From contig DCVA01000045.1 in NCBI GenBank assembly GCA_002327925.1, positions 1-25,893 of the forward strand: DNA of 25,893 nt, given 5' to 3'. The translations under genes were made by a program, and so were the position numbers. Positions 8,133-16,266 of the stretch are shown here, piece by piece. The notes beneath the pieces were generated by a model. It saw only the letters and a program-made list of their open reading frames with translations. It was not told the origin of the DNA and searched no databases. This stretch comes from Anaerolineales bacterium UBA2200. GTDB lineage: Bacteria > Chloroflexota > Anaerolineae > UBA2200. The first letter of the stretch is position 1, and each line of letters opens with the position of its first letter.

Positions 8133-8161
8133 AGTATACAACAATTCTAGGCGCCCGTCAA
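8133..8161 (-). promoter_or_regulatory. Strong sigma-70-like promoter of the cooT cluster
   Basis: On the minus strand TTGACG (8156-8161) and TATACT (8133-8138) are separated by exactly 17 nt, each one mismatch from consensus. A perfect 10-bp palindrome CATATATATG (8111-8120) lies just downstream of the expected start point and is a candidate operator. I could not match it to a specific regulator such as NikR. Confidence 0.7.
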
Positions 8162-8196
8162 GGTGCACTTGCCTATGTGTCCGGCGAGGCGGGCTG

Positions 8197-8223
8197 TTGA
8201 CCAGGCGAAATCCGTGCTATACT
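8197..8223 (+). promoter_or_regulatory. Possible promoter of the radical SAM gene
   Basis: TTGACC (8197-8202) and TATACT (8218-8223) are good hexamers but only 15 nt apart, short of the optimum. It faces away from the cooT promoter, so the 8028-8335 interval is a divergent control region. Confidence 0.45.
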
Positions 8224-8334
8224 CCGGTCGAATGGCTACCAGGGTACGAGAGGCGTAGTTCCACTGCCGCGATAGAGCATCGAGACGGATGGCCCGGACG
8301 TGCCCGCAGGCAGGAGCAGGTGAGGGAGGGCAGA

Positions 8335-9315
8335 GTGATCGCATTTGGACCGGTCCCTTCAAGACGTCTGGGGCGCAGTCTGGGGATCAACAACACTGCG
8401 CCCAGGGTCTGCGCCTATGCCTGCGTTTACTGTCAGCTGGGCCGCACGCGCAAGCTGCAGGCCAATCGCCGGGCCTTCCTGGCGCCTGAGGCAATCGCGG
8501 AGGCGGTTCTGGACAAGGTGGAAAGAACCGGGCAGGAGGGAGAGGCCATCGACTATCTCAGCTTTGTGCCAGATGGGGAGCCCACCCTGGACGCTGCTCT
8601 GGGCCGGGAGATCGAGATGCTCAAGCCCCTGGGCCTGCCCATCGCCGTGATCAGCAACGCGGCGCTGATCTGGCGAGAGGACGTGCGCAGCGACCTGATG
8701 TGCGCGAACTGGGTCTCTCTCAAGGTGGACAGCGTTGACGAGGCAGTCTGGCGGCGGATCGACCGACCGCACGGCAGCCTGTCGCTGGCCTCCATCCTCG
8801 AAGGAATCGTCGAGTTCGCCGGGGGCTACCGTGGAAGGTTGGTGACTGAGACGATGCTTGTCAGAGGAGTCAATGATGGAGAGCGGCAGCTCGAGGCCCT
8901 GGCCGGCTTCCTGTCGCGCGTCAGGCCGGCGCGCGCCTATCTTTCGATCCCCATCCGTCCTCCGGCTGAAGCGTGGGTGCAGGCCCCGGATGAGCAGTCC
9001 CTGCATCGCGCTTATCACATCTTGCGCGAGCGACTGGAGCAGGTTGAGTACTTGATCGGCTACGAGGGCAACGCCTTTGCCTTCACCGGTGAGGTCGTGG
9101 CGGACTTGCTCAGCATCACTGCCGTACATCCGATGCGGGAGGACGCAGTAGAGGAGTATCTGGCCCGCGCCCGCGCCGAGTGGGGGGTGGTGGATGACCT
9201 GGTGGCACGGGGTCAGCTTGTTGCGGTGCAGTATGGCGGTCACACGTATTACCTGCGCAAGCTCGGCACCCGGCCGGGCACTGCGCATGATTCCGAGGGC
9301 GGGGGTGCCGCGTAA
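8335..9315 (+). CDS. Radical SAM protein (COG0731-like Fe-S oxidoreductase)
   Basis: The protein has 326 residues starting (V)IAFGPVPSRRLGRSLGINN, the conserved opening of this radical SAM group. The cluster motif is CAYACVYC (C26, C30, C33), a CxxxCxxC that binds a 4Fe-4S cluster and S-adenosylmethionine. The sequence then runs through a TIM-barrel-like core (YLSFVPDGEPTLD, then ISNAAL). The last ~70 residues look like a winged-helix add-on (EDAVEEYLARARAEWGVVDDLVARGQL). The start is GTG 8335 behind GAGGGAGGG; GTG 8320, behind AGGAG, is the alternative. The substrate is unknown. It diverges from the cooT cluster and precedes a small membrane protein. Confidence 0.8.
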   Translation: MIAFGPVPSRRLGRSLGINNTAPRVCAYACVYCQLGRTRKLQANRRAFLAPEAIAEAVLDKVERTGQEGEAIDYLSFVPDGEPTLDAALGREIEMLKPLGLPIAVISNAALIWREDVRSDLMCANWVSLKVDSVDEAVWRRIDRPHGSLSLASILEGIVEFAGGYRGRLVTETMLVRGVNDGERQLEALAGFLSRVRPARAYLSIPIRPPAEAWVQAPDEQSLHRAYHILRERLEQVEYLIGYEGNAFAFTGEVVADLLSITAVHPMREDAVEEYLARARAEWGVVDDLVARGQLVAVQYGGHTYYLRKLGTRPGTAHDSEGGGAA

Positions 9316-9354
9316 TCGGGTCGCGCTCGCCCTTCCTCACGGAGGAGGCACAGG

Positions 9355-9645
9355 ATGATCGTGCCTGCTGTGGCGCTGGGTGGGTTGGCTGTATTTGTGG
9401 TGGGTGCGGCGCTGACCTACTATGCGCTGAGCTGGGTCGCGCGCCTGCGCAGGCGCAGGTGGCACAAGGGGCGTATCCATCTGACGGATGAGGTCATCGA
9501 GCGCTGCTCTGTGATCGGGGGGATCGCTGCCGTGGTCCTGGTGCTGGTGACGATGTTCGTGATTCCTCGCGAGCAGGCTCTGCTGATGTGGATCGTGCTG
9601 ACGGCTCTTGGCTTTCTGGTCGGGTTACTCAGCTTTCTACTCTAG
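9355..9645 (+). CDS. Small membrane protein, three predicted TM segments
   Basis: The protein has 96 residues with hydrophobic segments at about 3-27, 52-71 and 76-96. A basic loop (RLRRRRWHKGR) follows the first segment, which by the positive-inside rule places it in the cytoplasm. GGAGGAGG precedes the ATG at good spacing. It begins 40 nt after the radical SAM gene and may be co-transcribed. I do not recognise a family and assign no function. Confidence 0.65.
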   Translation: MIVPAVALGGLAVFVVGAALTYYALSWVARLRRRRWHKGRIHLTDEVIERCSVIGGIAAVVLVLVTMFVIPREQALLMWIVLTALGFLVGLLSFLL

Positions 9646-9662
9646 GTCGATCCTTCAGGAGA

Positions 9663-11972
9663 TCACACTATGACGATCAGGACGCTGTGGCGCGTTCTGG
9701 TTGCGGAAGTGGCAGTGGCCTCGGCCGCGGGAGGAGACCTGCAAAGTCTCACGGACTTCCGCCTGCAGCCTACCACACCTTTGCAGCTTGCCGTCCGAGT
9801 CCCATAGCTCGAGGCGATAATGGCGGGGAGGTTGGTCAGCTTGATGGTCACGGTGGTGGTCTGGCCGCCGGGCATGGAGAACTTCCACCAGTCCTCCTCG
9901 CCCTGCGGGCAGATATAGTCCGAGTAGACGTACTGGGTTCCTGCGGCGGGCAGACTGGTGGAGGTGGCCGTGGCGGCCTGGAGGGTTTCGCCGCCCTGGT
10001 CAGAAATGCAGGTACTGACGCGCAGTCGATAGGGGAACGACTTGGACCAATCTGAGGCGTACTTGCCCGTGACCAAAACCACCCAGTCGCCGGGCACATA
10101 GGCCCAGTACTCGATGCTGTCCTCCACGCCGGCCGGGTTGAGCGACTTGGCCAGGGCCTGGCCGCCGGCGGGCGGGTAGAGGTAGAGGTCGACGTCGATG
10201 TTGGTCAGCCAGTGGTTCAGGGTAATGCTGATCCACTGGTTCGAGTCGACGTGGAACTTCCAGTAGTCCCAATCGTTGCTGGGGCAGATGTACTCTTCGG
10301 TGTAGCTGATGTTGGCGCTGGGTAGTAAGGAGGCGGTGGCAAAAGTGTTGCCGGCTCGATCGGCGTAGATGCAGACCGGGGTCGGCGTGATGGTGGGGGT
10401 GAGGGTGGGGATGGAGGTTGGCGTCGGGAACGGCACGGGCGAGCGCACCTCCAGGTGCAGCCCGGGGCAAAAGCCGGAGTAGCCCCCCGCCTCAAAGATA
10501 CGCTGCCAGAAGGCGCTCTCCGGACCACGCAGCTCCAGTCCATGGTTGGGCAGGTCGCCATTCACCCAGTGCTGCACCAGGTCGCGGATGTCCCACTGGA
10601 CGACCGTGCCGGGGGTCATGCCGACGTAGGCAGTGGTCACGATATCCGGCAGGATGACCGGCTGCGTGTCCCAGGTCACGCCCATCTCATCCCACGGGTC
10701 GCCGACCGCGTAGATCGGAATCTGCACGTAGGACACGCCCCCGCCGGATTGCAGGCCCAGCACCAGGTAGGCCGCGTCGACGATGGTGCCGGGTGGGAGG
10801 AAATCGAGCTCAAAGCGCACCAGGCCGTACTTGTGGCCAAAGGGCTCGTTTTGGCCGGCGCCAAAGCCCACCTCCACCGTTGAGCTGGCGCCATAGTTCC
10901 AGGCGGGCTTGAGCTCGTTGATCCAGGTTTCGGCTCGGGCGCACAGGTCGAGCACCATCGGTGAGCCGGATGCAGTGGTGAGTGTGGGTGTGGGAGTGGC
11001 GCCGCCCGCGCCGCAGCCAAAGAGGGACACGTCGTCCAGGCGGAAGGTGGAGGGAGCCCGGGCATCGGTGAATACCTGAAACACGAGGGTGACGGACTGA
11101 CCGATGTATGCGGACAGGTCCAGCGACTCGGGGCGCCACAGGCCAAGGGGAGCCACGGCTTGCCACTCGCCCAGCAGGTCTTCGCCACCCGGGCGGCGGA
11201 CAAGCAGGCGCAGGAAATCGCGCGGCTGCTCGTACTCGCTCTCTGCATTCCACCAGAAGGTGAGGGGCACAGAGCCGAACCGTGACGAGATCGAGGCGCC
11301 TTGCGCGAGCTCGACCACGGCGCCGTCCGTGCCGGCAAGCCACGCGGAGAACTCGCTGTCGTGGCCGGGACCGATCCAGGCGGGTCCGCTGACTTCCCAG
11401 GGTGCGAACGACCCGGTCTCAAAGCCGCCATTGTCGATAAGCAGGCGACAGCCGGACTCGGTCACGGTGGGGGTGGGTGTGTAGCGGGGTGAGGTGGGGG
11501 TGGCCGTGACCGTTGCCGGCGGGCTGGTTCGGGTGACGGTGGGCGAGGCCCAGGACGTGTTTGTTCGTGTGGCGGTGGGCGGCACGGTCGTGGCTGTGTA
11601 CGAAGGGGAGGGCCTGGGTGTTTCCGTGGCTACGGGTGTAGCGGTGGCCGGCGGGAGGATCCAGAAACGGTTGTTGTTCAGGATCTTGCCGTCGTAGGGA
11701 TAGGCGTACTGGATCCAGGTGTCGCTCATACACACCCCGCCCACTGAGCTGCATCCAGCGGCGCTGTAGCCGCGCGGGACAATGAGCACGAGGTGGTAGA
11801 ACTCTTTCACGCCGGCGGGCGTGGTGAGGTCGAACCAACCGCCCTCATTGGTCGCGATGACCAGCAGCTCATCGCCGAGGACCCCGTTGGTGTTCGAGCC
11901 ATACAGTTTGACCCTCACGCCCACCGCGGGCAGACTCTCGGGCGGCTCGAGGGGTTTGACACCTTCCAGCAC
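9663..11972 (-). CDS. Secreted multidomain surface protein, apparently damaged at both ends
   Basis: The frame is open from 12080 to 9663; GTG 11972 is the only start codon available and it lacks a ribosome-binding site. Modules in order: a carboxypeptidase-regulatory/SdrD-like beta domain (~1-105, beginning just before the GTG as TFSGRVLEG), a Thr/Pro linker, a jelly-roll CBM-like domain (~172-325, NGGFETGSFAPW), a DNRLRE-type domain (~345-515), a Pro/Thr linker and two PPC-like domains (~535-655 and ~665 to the end). No signal peptide is encoded in frame: TGA at 12081-12083 closes the frame upstream. At ~9821 the second PPC domain leaves its frame; the adjacent frame continues as YRLELWDSDGKLQ and stops at 9655. 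It was probably a wall-bound or secreted carbohydrate-binding protein, now a decaying gene or one broken by sequencing errors. Confidence 0.6.
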   Translation of the reverse strand: MLEGVKPLEPPESLPAVGVRVKLYGSNTNGVLGDELLVIATNEGGWFDLTTPAGVKEFYHLVLIVPRGYSAAGCSSVGGVCMSDTWIQYAYPYDGKILNNNRFWILPPATATPVATETPRPSPSYTATTVPPTATRTNTSWASPTVTRTSPPATVTATPTSPRYTPTPTVTESGCRLLIDNGGFETGSFAPWEVSGPAWIGPGHDSEFSAWLAGTDGAVVELAQGASISSRFGSVPLTFWWNAESEYEQPRDFLRLLVRRPGGEDLLGEWQAVAPLGLWRPESLDLSAYIGQSVTLVFQVFTDARAPSTFRLDDVSLFGCGAGGATPTPTLTTASGSPMVLDLCARAETWINELKPAWNYGASSTVEVGFGAGQNEPFGHKYGLVRFELDFLPPGTIVDAAYLVLGLQSGGGVSYVQIPIYAVGDPWDEMGVTWDTQPVILPDIVTTAYVGMTPGTVVQWDIRDLVQHWVNGDLPNHGLELRGPESAFWQRIFEAGGYSGFCPGLHLEVRSPVPFPTPTSIPTLTPTITPTPVCIYADRAGNTFATASLLPSANISYTEEYICPSNDWDYWKFHVDSNQWISITLNHWLTNIDVDLYLYPPAGGQALAKSLNPAGVEDSIEYWAYVPGDWVVLVTGKYASDWSKSFPYRLRVSTCISDQGGETLQAATATSTSLPAAGTQYVYSDYICPQGEEDWWKFSMPGGQTTTVTIKLTNLPAIIASSYGTRTASCKGVVGCRRKSVRLCRSPPAAEATATSATRTRHSVLIVIV

Positions 11973-12185
11973 GCGCCCGGAAAAGGTCCATGGAGGAGCC
12001 GCGGCCGAGCGACGAGACCGTGAGGAAGCATCCGAACTTGCAGGACGCGCAGGTGGTGGCGTACTTTCTGCTGCTGCGCCTCAGGAAGCCGCACGCTTCA
12101 TGACCGCGCGGAAGCGAGACGACGCTGCGCGGGGCGGGCCACCGTCCGGAGTGCCGTGGGATCGGGCACCTGATGCGGGCGGAAC

Positions 12186-12214
12186 TTGACAGAAAGCCGT
12201 CGTTGGGATAGAGT
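12186..12214 (+). promoter_or_regulatory. Sigma-70-like promoter of the pit-DUF47 operon
   Basis: TTGACA (12186-12191) and TAGAGT (12209-12214) are separated by 17 nt. Transcription would start near 12221, giving a leader of about 113 nt before pit. No clear Pho box was seen. Confidence 0.65.
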
Positions 12215-12221
12215 AGCTCAT

Positions 12222-12244
12222 CCGGCGAGGCGCCGGCTCGCCGG
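12222..12244. repeat. Perfect hairpin at the start of the pit leader
   Basis: CCGGCGAG (12222-12229) and CTCGCCGG (12237-12244) form a GC-rich 8-bp stem with a 7-nt loop. It would lie at the very 5' end of the transcript and might protect it from decay or act as an operator. Its function is unknown. Confidence 0.5.
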
Positions 12245-12334
12245 TCGTCTCGCGGCTTTGCTGCCAACCTTGATTTCGCTCCGCGGGGGCGGTTTGCACC
12301 AGACCCCGTGTGAGCCAGGCCCAGGGTGAGATAA

Positions 12335-13336
12335 ATGTTTCCGTTGTCAGGAGCCCCCGCCGCTGTGTGGCTGCTGGTGGCGCTGGCGCTGCTATTCGAC
12401 CTGTTGAACGGCGTTCACGACAGCTCCAACATTGTGGCGACAATGATCTCCTCGCGCGCGCTGACGGTGCGCCAGGCGCTGACGATCACTGCAGTGGCCG
12501 AGTTCGTGGGGCCATTCCTGTTCGGCGTGGCCGTGGCGACCACCATCGGCCAGGAGGTTCTGGCCGCAGGCCAGGCCCGGCTCAGCGCCATCCTGGCAGC
12601 TGTGTGCGCGGCCATTCTGTGGAGTCTATTCACGTGGCGATTGAGCGTCCCCTCCAGCTCTTCACACGCACTGGTGGGAGGCCTGATCGGCGCAGCCGTC
12701 GTCGACGGCGGGTGGGGCGCGATCAGACTGGCCGGCCTGAGCAAAGTGGTGCTGGCGCTGGCCATTTCTCCCCCCCTGGGCATGGCGGCCGGGTACCTGA
12801 TGATGAAACTCGTCCTCTTCCTGGCGCGCGGTGCCAGCCCCAAGATCAACTGGGTTTTCAAGCGGGGTCAAGTCGTGACTGCGGTTGCGCTTGCTCTGTC
12901 GCACGGCACCAATGATGCGCAAAAGTCGATGGGCGTCATCACGATGGGCCTGGTGTCGGCCGGGCTGCAGACGACCTTTCATGTTCCTCTGTGGGTCGTT
13001 GCGTCGTGCGCCGCGGCCATTGCGCTGGGCACGGCGATGGGCAGCCGGAGACTTATCCACACTCTTGGGCACAAGTTCTTCAAAGTGCGCCCCGTGCATG
13101 GTTTCACGACTCAGGTGGCCTCCGCCGGTGTGATCCTGGCCGGGGCCCTGCTGGGCGGGCCGATCAGCACAACGCAGGTTGTCAGCTCGGCCATCATGGG
13201 CGTCGGCGCGGCGGAACGGTTGTCCAAGGTGCGCTGGACTACAGTCGGGCAGATTCTGGTTGCCTGGGTGATCACGATTCCCTGCGCAGCGATTCTGGCG
13301 GCCGCACTGGCCGCTGTTCTGGGGAGGTGGCAATGA
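12335..13336 (+). CDS. pit: PiT family inorganic phosphate transporter
   Basis: The protein has 333 residues and is almost entirely hydrophobic, with about ten TM segments. PiT carriers import phosphate, usually as a metal-phosphate complex, driven by H+ or Na+. Both family signatures are present in inverted halves: FDLLNGVHDSSNIVAT (~21-36) and ALSHGTNDAQKSMG (~187-200), with SVPSSSSHALVGG and GPISTTQVVSS as the matching second motifs. The start is ATG 12335 behind AGGGTGAGAT. Its stop overlaps the DUF47 start (ATGA, 13333-13336). The pit plus DUF47 pairing is the classic arrangement. Length is usual for short bacterial PiT proteins. Confidence 0.93.
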   Translation: MFPLSGAPAAVWLLVALALLFDLLNGVHDSSNIVATMISSRALTVRQALTITAVAEFVGPFLFGVAVATTIGQEVLAAGQARLSAILAAVCAAILWSLFTWRLSVPSSSSHALVGGLIGAAVVDGGWGAIRLAGLSKVVLALAISPPLGMAAGYLMMKLVLFLARGASPKINWVFKRGQVVTAVALALSHGTNDAQKSMGVITMGLVSAGLQTTFHVPLWVVASCAAAIALGTAMGSRRLIHTLGHKFFKVRPVHGFTTQVASAGVILAGALLGGPISTTQVVSSAIMGVGAAERLSKVRWTTVGQILVAWVITIPCAAILAAALAAVLGRWQ

Positions 13337-13962
13337 GAGGGTGGCGCGGTCTGTTCAAGCAGGGTCAGAACAACTTTACCGCCTTGCTGATCCAGCAGGC
13401 TGAGTGCGCTGTGAAGGGACTGGAGGCGCTGTTGGTCTACGTGACCGATGGCAGCGCTACCGCGGCGGAAACGGTGCAGAGGACGGAGAAGGAAGCCGAC
13501 GAGGTGCGTCGCATTCTGATCGATGAGCTCAACCGCACGTTTGTCACACCCATTGACCGCGAGGACGTGTTTGCTCTTTCACGCGCGATTGACGACATCT
13601 TGGACTATGCCTATTCAACGGTGGATGAGATGCAGCTCCTGCATGTCACGCCCAACCCCTTCTTGCGCCGCATGGTCTCGCTGCTGCGCGATGCGGCCAA
13701 TGAAGTGCACATGGCCATGCTGCGGATCGAAGATCACCCCGGTGTGGCGACCGAGCACGCCCAACGGGCAAAGGCGCTGGAGAATCGCGTCGAGAGCGTC
13801 TACCGCGAGGCCATCGCCGAGCTGTTTGGAGGTCCGGCCGAGCCGGAGCGCATTGTCCAGATGCTCAAGCTTCGCGAGATCTACCGCCACCTGTCCAACG
13901 CCGCGGATCGAGGCGATGAGGCGGCCAACATCATCAGCGACGTTGTGGTCAAGATGACGTGA
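13333..13962 (+). CDS. DUF47 (PhoU-like) phosphate transport regulator
   Basis: The protein has 209 residues, all-helical, of the DUF47/PhoU-like family that accompanies PiT transporters and is thought to control their activity. Typical family features are visible: an N-terminal helix with QQAECAVKGLEALL, then TEKEADEVRRILIDELNRTFVTPIDREDVFALSRAIDDILDY (the conserved PhoU-like E/D-rich metal-binding stretch), and a C-terminal REIYRHLSNAADRGDEAANII helix. ATG 13333 overlaps the pit stop by 4 nt, with GGAGGT upstream, so translation is coupled. A much longer frame reaching back into pit is rejected. Confidence 0.93.
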   Translation: MRGWRGLFKQGQNNFTALLIQQAECAVKGLEALLVYVTDGSATAAETVQRTEKEADEVRRILIDELNRTFVTPIDREDVFALSRAIDDILDYAYSTVDEMQLLHVTPNPFLRRMVSLLRDAANEVHMAMLRIEDHPGVATEHAQRAKALENRVESVYREAIAELFGGPAEPERIVQMLKLREIYRHLSNAADRGDEAANIISDVVVKMT

Positions 13963-13992
13963 TCCGGGACCTGGCCGGGTAAGGGAGCACCC

Positions 13993-14979
13993 ATGTGCAC
14001 GAGCTGCCGCTGTGGCGCAGCCGGCGCCCCCGCCTCGCAGGAGGGCTGCGGCGCAGGCATCAGGGAGGCCTTTGACCTCGTCCATGCAGATGCGCCCGAG
14101 AGACTCCTGATCGCCAATCCTGACGGACTGAGACTGCCGCGCGGGAGCAGCGGGGAGACGAACTGGCATCAACAGGGCATCCAGAGAACGGGGCAGGGCC
14201 AATTTGTAGTGTCCGGAAGCGCGCCGGAGGCGGGCTACCTGTACTTTACCGACGCAGCCCTTCGCGTCGTCAACGTAGTAGCCCCGCGCGGCACGACGCA
14301 AGCTGCAAATCATCGGCAACTGAACCACCTGGGCGGCCTGCAGGTGGCGGGCGATTTGCTGGCGGTGGGGTACGAGCGCTATCAGAACGGGGCCGCAGGC
14401 ACCTCCAGGATCCTCTTCTACGACATTGCCGACATTCGACGACCGATTGCTCTGGAGCATCTGACGATCGTACGTGATCACGCGGGCCAGACTGGAGGGG
14501 CGGTCGGACTCATCGCCCTCCCTGACTGCTGGCTGGTGATGGTCGCCAACTGGGACGCGGTGCGCGTCGATTTCTACCTCTCCCATGCCAGGGATCTGCA
14601 CGGTCGGGCGACCCGCTTTGATGCTGAGCCGCGCTGGAGCTGGTCGAGAGCCAGTCACGGGCTGGCCGATGGCTCGGTCGACGACGTATGGGGATGGTAT
14701 CAGAACGTCAATCTCTTCAGTGAGCCGGGGAGACCTGCTAACCCGCAGGACCTGTGGTTCGTGGGACTCTACGAGCACAGGGCGGACCTCTATCACCTGG
14801 TGGTCGGGCGAGGCGAACCGCAGGTGAGGAAGGTTGGCAGCCGAACCTTCGAGGGCGAACTGGGGTTCTCCCAGGCCGCAGGTGTCTATTACGATCCCTT
14901 GTCTCACGCGATGCAGGTCTACGCCGCCGAGGCGCACCTCCACGACGGCAGGGAGAGCCGCGCAGAGCGCTGGGCGTGA
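13993..14979 (+). CDS. Protein of unknown family, probable beta-propeller
   Basis: The protein has 328 residues with no signal peptide or TM segment. The N-terminus is Cys-rich (C2, C5, C7, C19). The body shows repeated beta-blade-like stretches, such as LNHLGGLQVAGDLLAVGYE with LFYDIADIRRP, and AVGLIALPDCWLVMVANWD, resembling LVIVD-type beta-propeller repeats. I do not recognise a named family. GGGAG precedes ATG 13993. It lies 30 nt after the DUF47 gene and 57 nt before the esterase gene, so it could belong to either transcript. A binding or scaffold role is only a guess. Confidence 0.7.
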   Translation: MCTSCRCGAAGAPASQEGCGAGIREAFDLVHADAPERLLIANPDGLRLPRGSSGETNWHQQGIQRTGQGQFVVSGSAPEAGYLYFTDAALRVVNVVAPRGTTQAANHRQLNHLGGLQVAGDLLAVGYERYQNGAAGTSRILFYDIADIRRPIALEHLTIVRDHAGQTGGAVGLIALPDCWLVMVANWDAVRVDFYLSHARDLHGRATRFDAEPRWSWSRASHGLADGSVDDVWGWYQNVNLFSEPGRPANPQDLWFVGLYEHRADLYHLVVGRGEPQVRKVGSRTFEGELGFSQAAGVYYDPLSHAMQVYAAEAHLHDGRESRAERWA

Positions 14980-15036
14980 GCCGCTGGCCGCACAGAAGGT
15001 TGTGACCGGCTCTGTACGAGAAAGGAGCGATTCGAT

Positions 15037-16266
15037 ATGCCCCGTAGCCGTGCACGAGTCTCGCCTGAGGTTGAGGCATCGCTGCCTTTCACCGGGAAAA
15101 GCAGAGCGTTCCGAACGCTGGGAGAATTCGACCGGCTGGTAGATTCGGCGGTCGAAACGGGCAAGGTTGATCCGCTGTGGCGCAAGGTCGTCGCCGCGGG
15201 GCGGATGCCGCTGATCTTTGGCGACGAGACGGCCGTGTTCCTCTACCGGGGGACGGCTGGCAAGGTGGCCGCCCGCGGGGACTTTAACCTGCCCTACAGT
15301 CGCCTGGCCGAGTCGGACCTGTGGATGGGCAGGCGGAGATTCGAGCCGGACGCCCGGGTCGAGTATCGCATCAGGATCGATTCGCGTCGGTGGATCCAGG
15401 ACCCACTCAACCCCTTCACGGAGACGGGCGGTTGGGGCACGAATTCGGTGGTGCGCATGCCCCGCTACGTTGCCCCCGAATTTGCCCTGCCCAGAAGCGG
15501 AATCAAACACGGTGCATTGAGTGAGAATCTCCTTTTCTACAGCGAGGCTCTGGGCTACGACGTGAACTACCGGGTCTACACCCCCTCCGGATTCAGAAGA
15601 CGAAAGAACCTGCCGGTGATCTACGTGGTCGACGGGCAGGACTTTGCCGACCCGAGCATGGGGGCGATGGTGAACGTGCTGGACAACCTGATCGCCGCAG
15701 GGCGCATCCGGCCGGTCATGGCGGTTTTTGTCGATCCGCGTGACCCCTTCACCGGCGAGAACCGCCGTGAGGAAGAGTTCGTCCGTGACGCGCTCGACGA
15801 CAACCCACTGGGCGACTTTATCGCCGGCGAGCTGGTGCCTGCGGTGGACGGGGCTTTCCCGACCGAACCTTCTCCCGATGCCCGGGCGATCCTGGGTTTT
15901 TCCTTCGGGGGCGCTTTCGCGTCGCACATGGGGCTGGCTTTCTCAGACGTGTTTCACCTGGTAGGGATCCAATCGCCGTACATCATCCGCAAGTGGATCC
16001 TGGAAACGTACCGTGAGGCGGACCGCCTGCCATTCAGGGCGTTCATCAGCCACGGCACGTATGACGGGGGCGCCACGTCTATTCGCCTGCGGAATATTCT
16101 GCGGGACAAGGGTTATCCTCTGCTGTACGTGCAGACCCACGAGGGTCACTCGTTTGGCAATGTGCGCAGCCTCCTGGATGACGTGCTGGTCTACTTCTTT
16201 GGCGCGCACCGAAGCGGCGGCCGCGTGGCCCGCGTCGGATGCGGCCCATCGGGGGCGAAGAGATGA
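15037..16266 (+). CDS. Esterase family protein (Fes/esterase D-like alpha/beta hydrolase)
   Basis: The protein has 409 residues. Residues ~60-150 look like an E-set/CBM48-type N-terminal domain (TAVFLYRGTAGKVAARGDFN...), as in enterochelin esterases and glycogen-associated enzymes. Residues ~165-395 are a PF00756-type hydrolase: YVVDGQDF, the nucleophile Ser289 in GFSFGG, likely Asp343 in SHGTYDGG and His371 in THEGHSFGN. There is no signal peptide, so it is probably cytoplasmic. AAAGGAG precedes the ATG. It could cleave siderophore or other ester bonds; the substrate is not fixed by the sequence. Its stop overlaps the next start by 4 nt (ATGA, 16263-16266). Confidence 0.85.
   Translation: MPRSRARVSPEVEASLPFTGKSRAFRTLGEFDRLVDSAVETGKVDPLWRKVVAAGRMPLIFGDETAVFLYRGTAGKVAARGDFNLPYSRLAESDLWMGRRRFEPDARVEYRIRIDSRRWIQDPLNPFTETGGWGTNSVVRMPRYVAPEFALPRSGIKHGALSENLLFYSEALGYDVNYRVYTPSGFRRRKNLPVIYVVDGQDFADPSMGAMVNVLDNLIAAGRIRPVMAVFVDPRDPFTGENRREEEFVRDALDDNPLGDFIAGELVPAVDGAFPTEPSPDARAILGFSFGGAFASHMGLAFSDVFHLVGIQSPYIIRKWILETYREADRLPFRAFISHGTYDGGATSIRLRNILRDKGYPLLYVQTHEGHSFGNVRSLLDDVLVYFFGAHRSGGRVARVGCGPSGAKR

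Larger units (their letters stand above)
11973..12334. other. Intergenic region between the damaged surface gene and pit
   Basis: It holds the start-less upstream part of the surface-protein frame (11973-12080, encoding a Pro/Ala/Ser-rich stretch then PPWTFSGR), the in-frame TGA at 12081-12083, the pit promoter (12186-12214) and a perfect 8-bp hairpin (12222-12244). I see no convincing extra gene. Confidence 0.6.

Noticed and set aside
8107..8334. Upstream extension of the radical SAM frame to 8107
   Set aside because: The family normally begins at IAFGPVPSRRLG; the extension crosses the cooT and radical SAM promoter elements and has no homologous look.
11990..12103. Thirty-seven-residue plus-strand frame (MEEPRPSDETV...) ending HAS
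   Set aside because: It has a helical-looking segment and an AAAGG upstream, but it is short, lies opposite the degraded surface gene and has no promoter. It may be chance; worth only a conservation check.
12991..13332. Upstream extension of the DUF47 frame into pit
   Set aside because: It overlaps most of the pit C-terminus; ATG 13333 has GGAGGT and a 4-nt overlap typical of coupled genes.
13615..15927. 770-codon open frame on the minus strand across the DUF47, unknown and esterase genes
   Set aside because: It runs opposite three recognisable or well-started plus-strand genes, is low in recognisable motifs, and lacks a ribosome-binding site.
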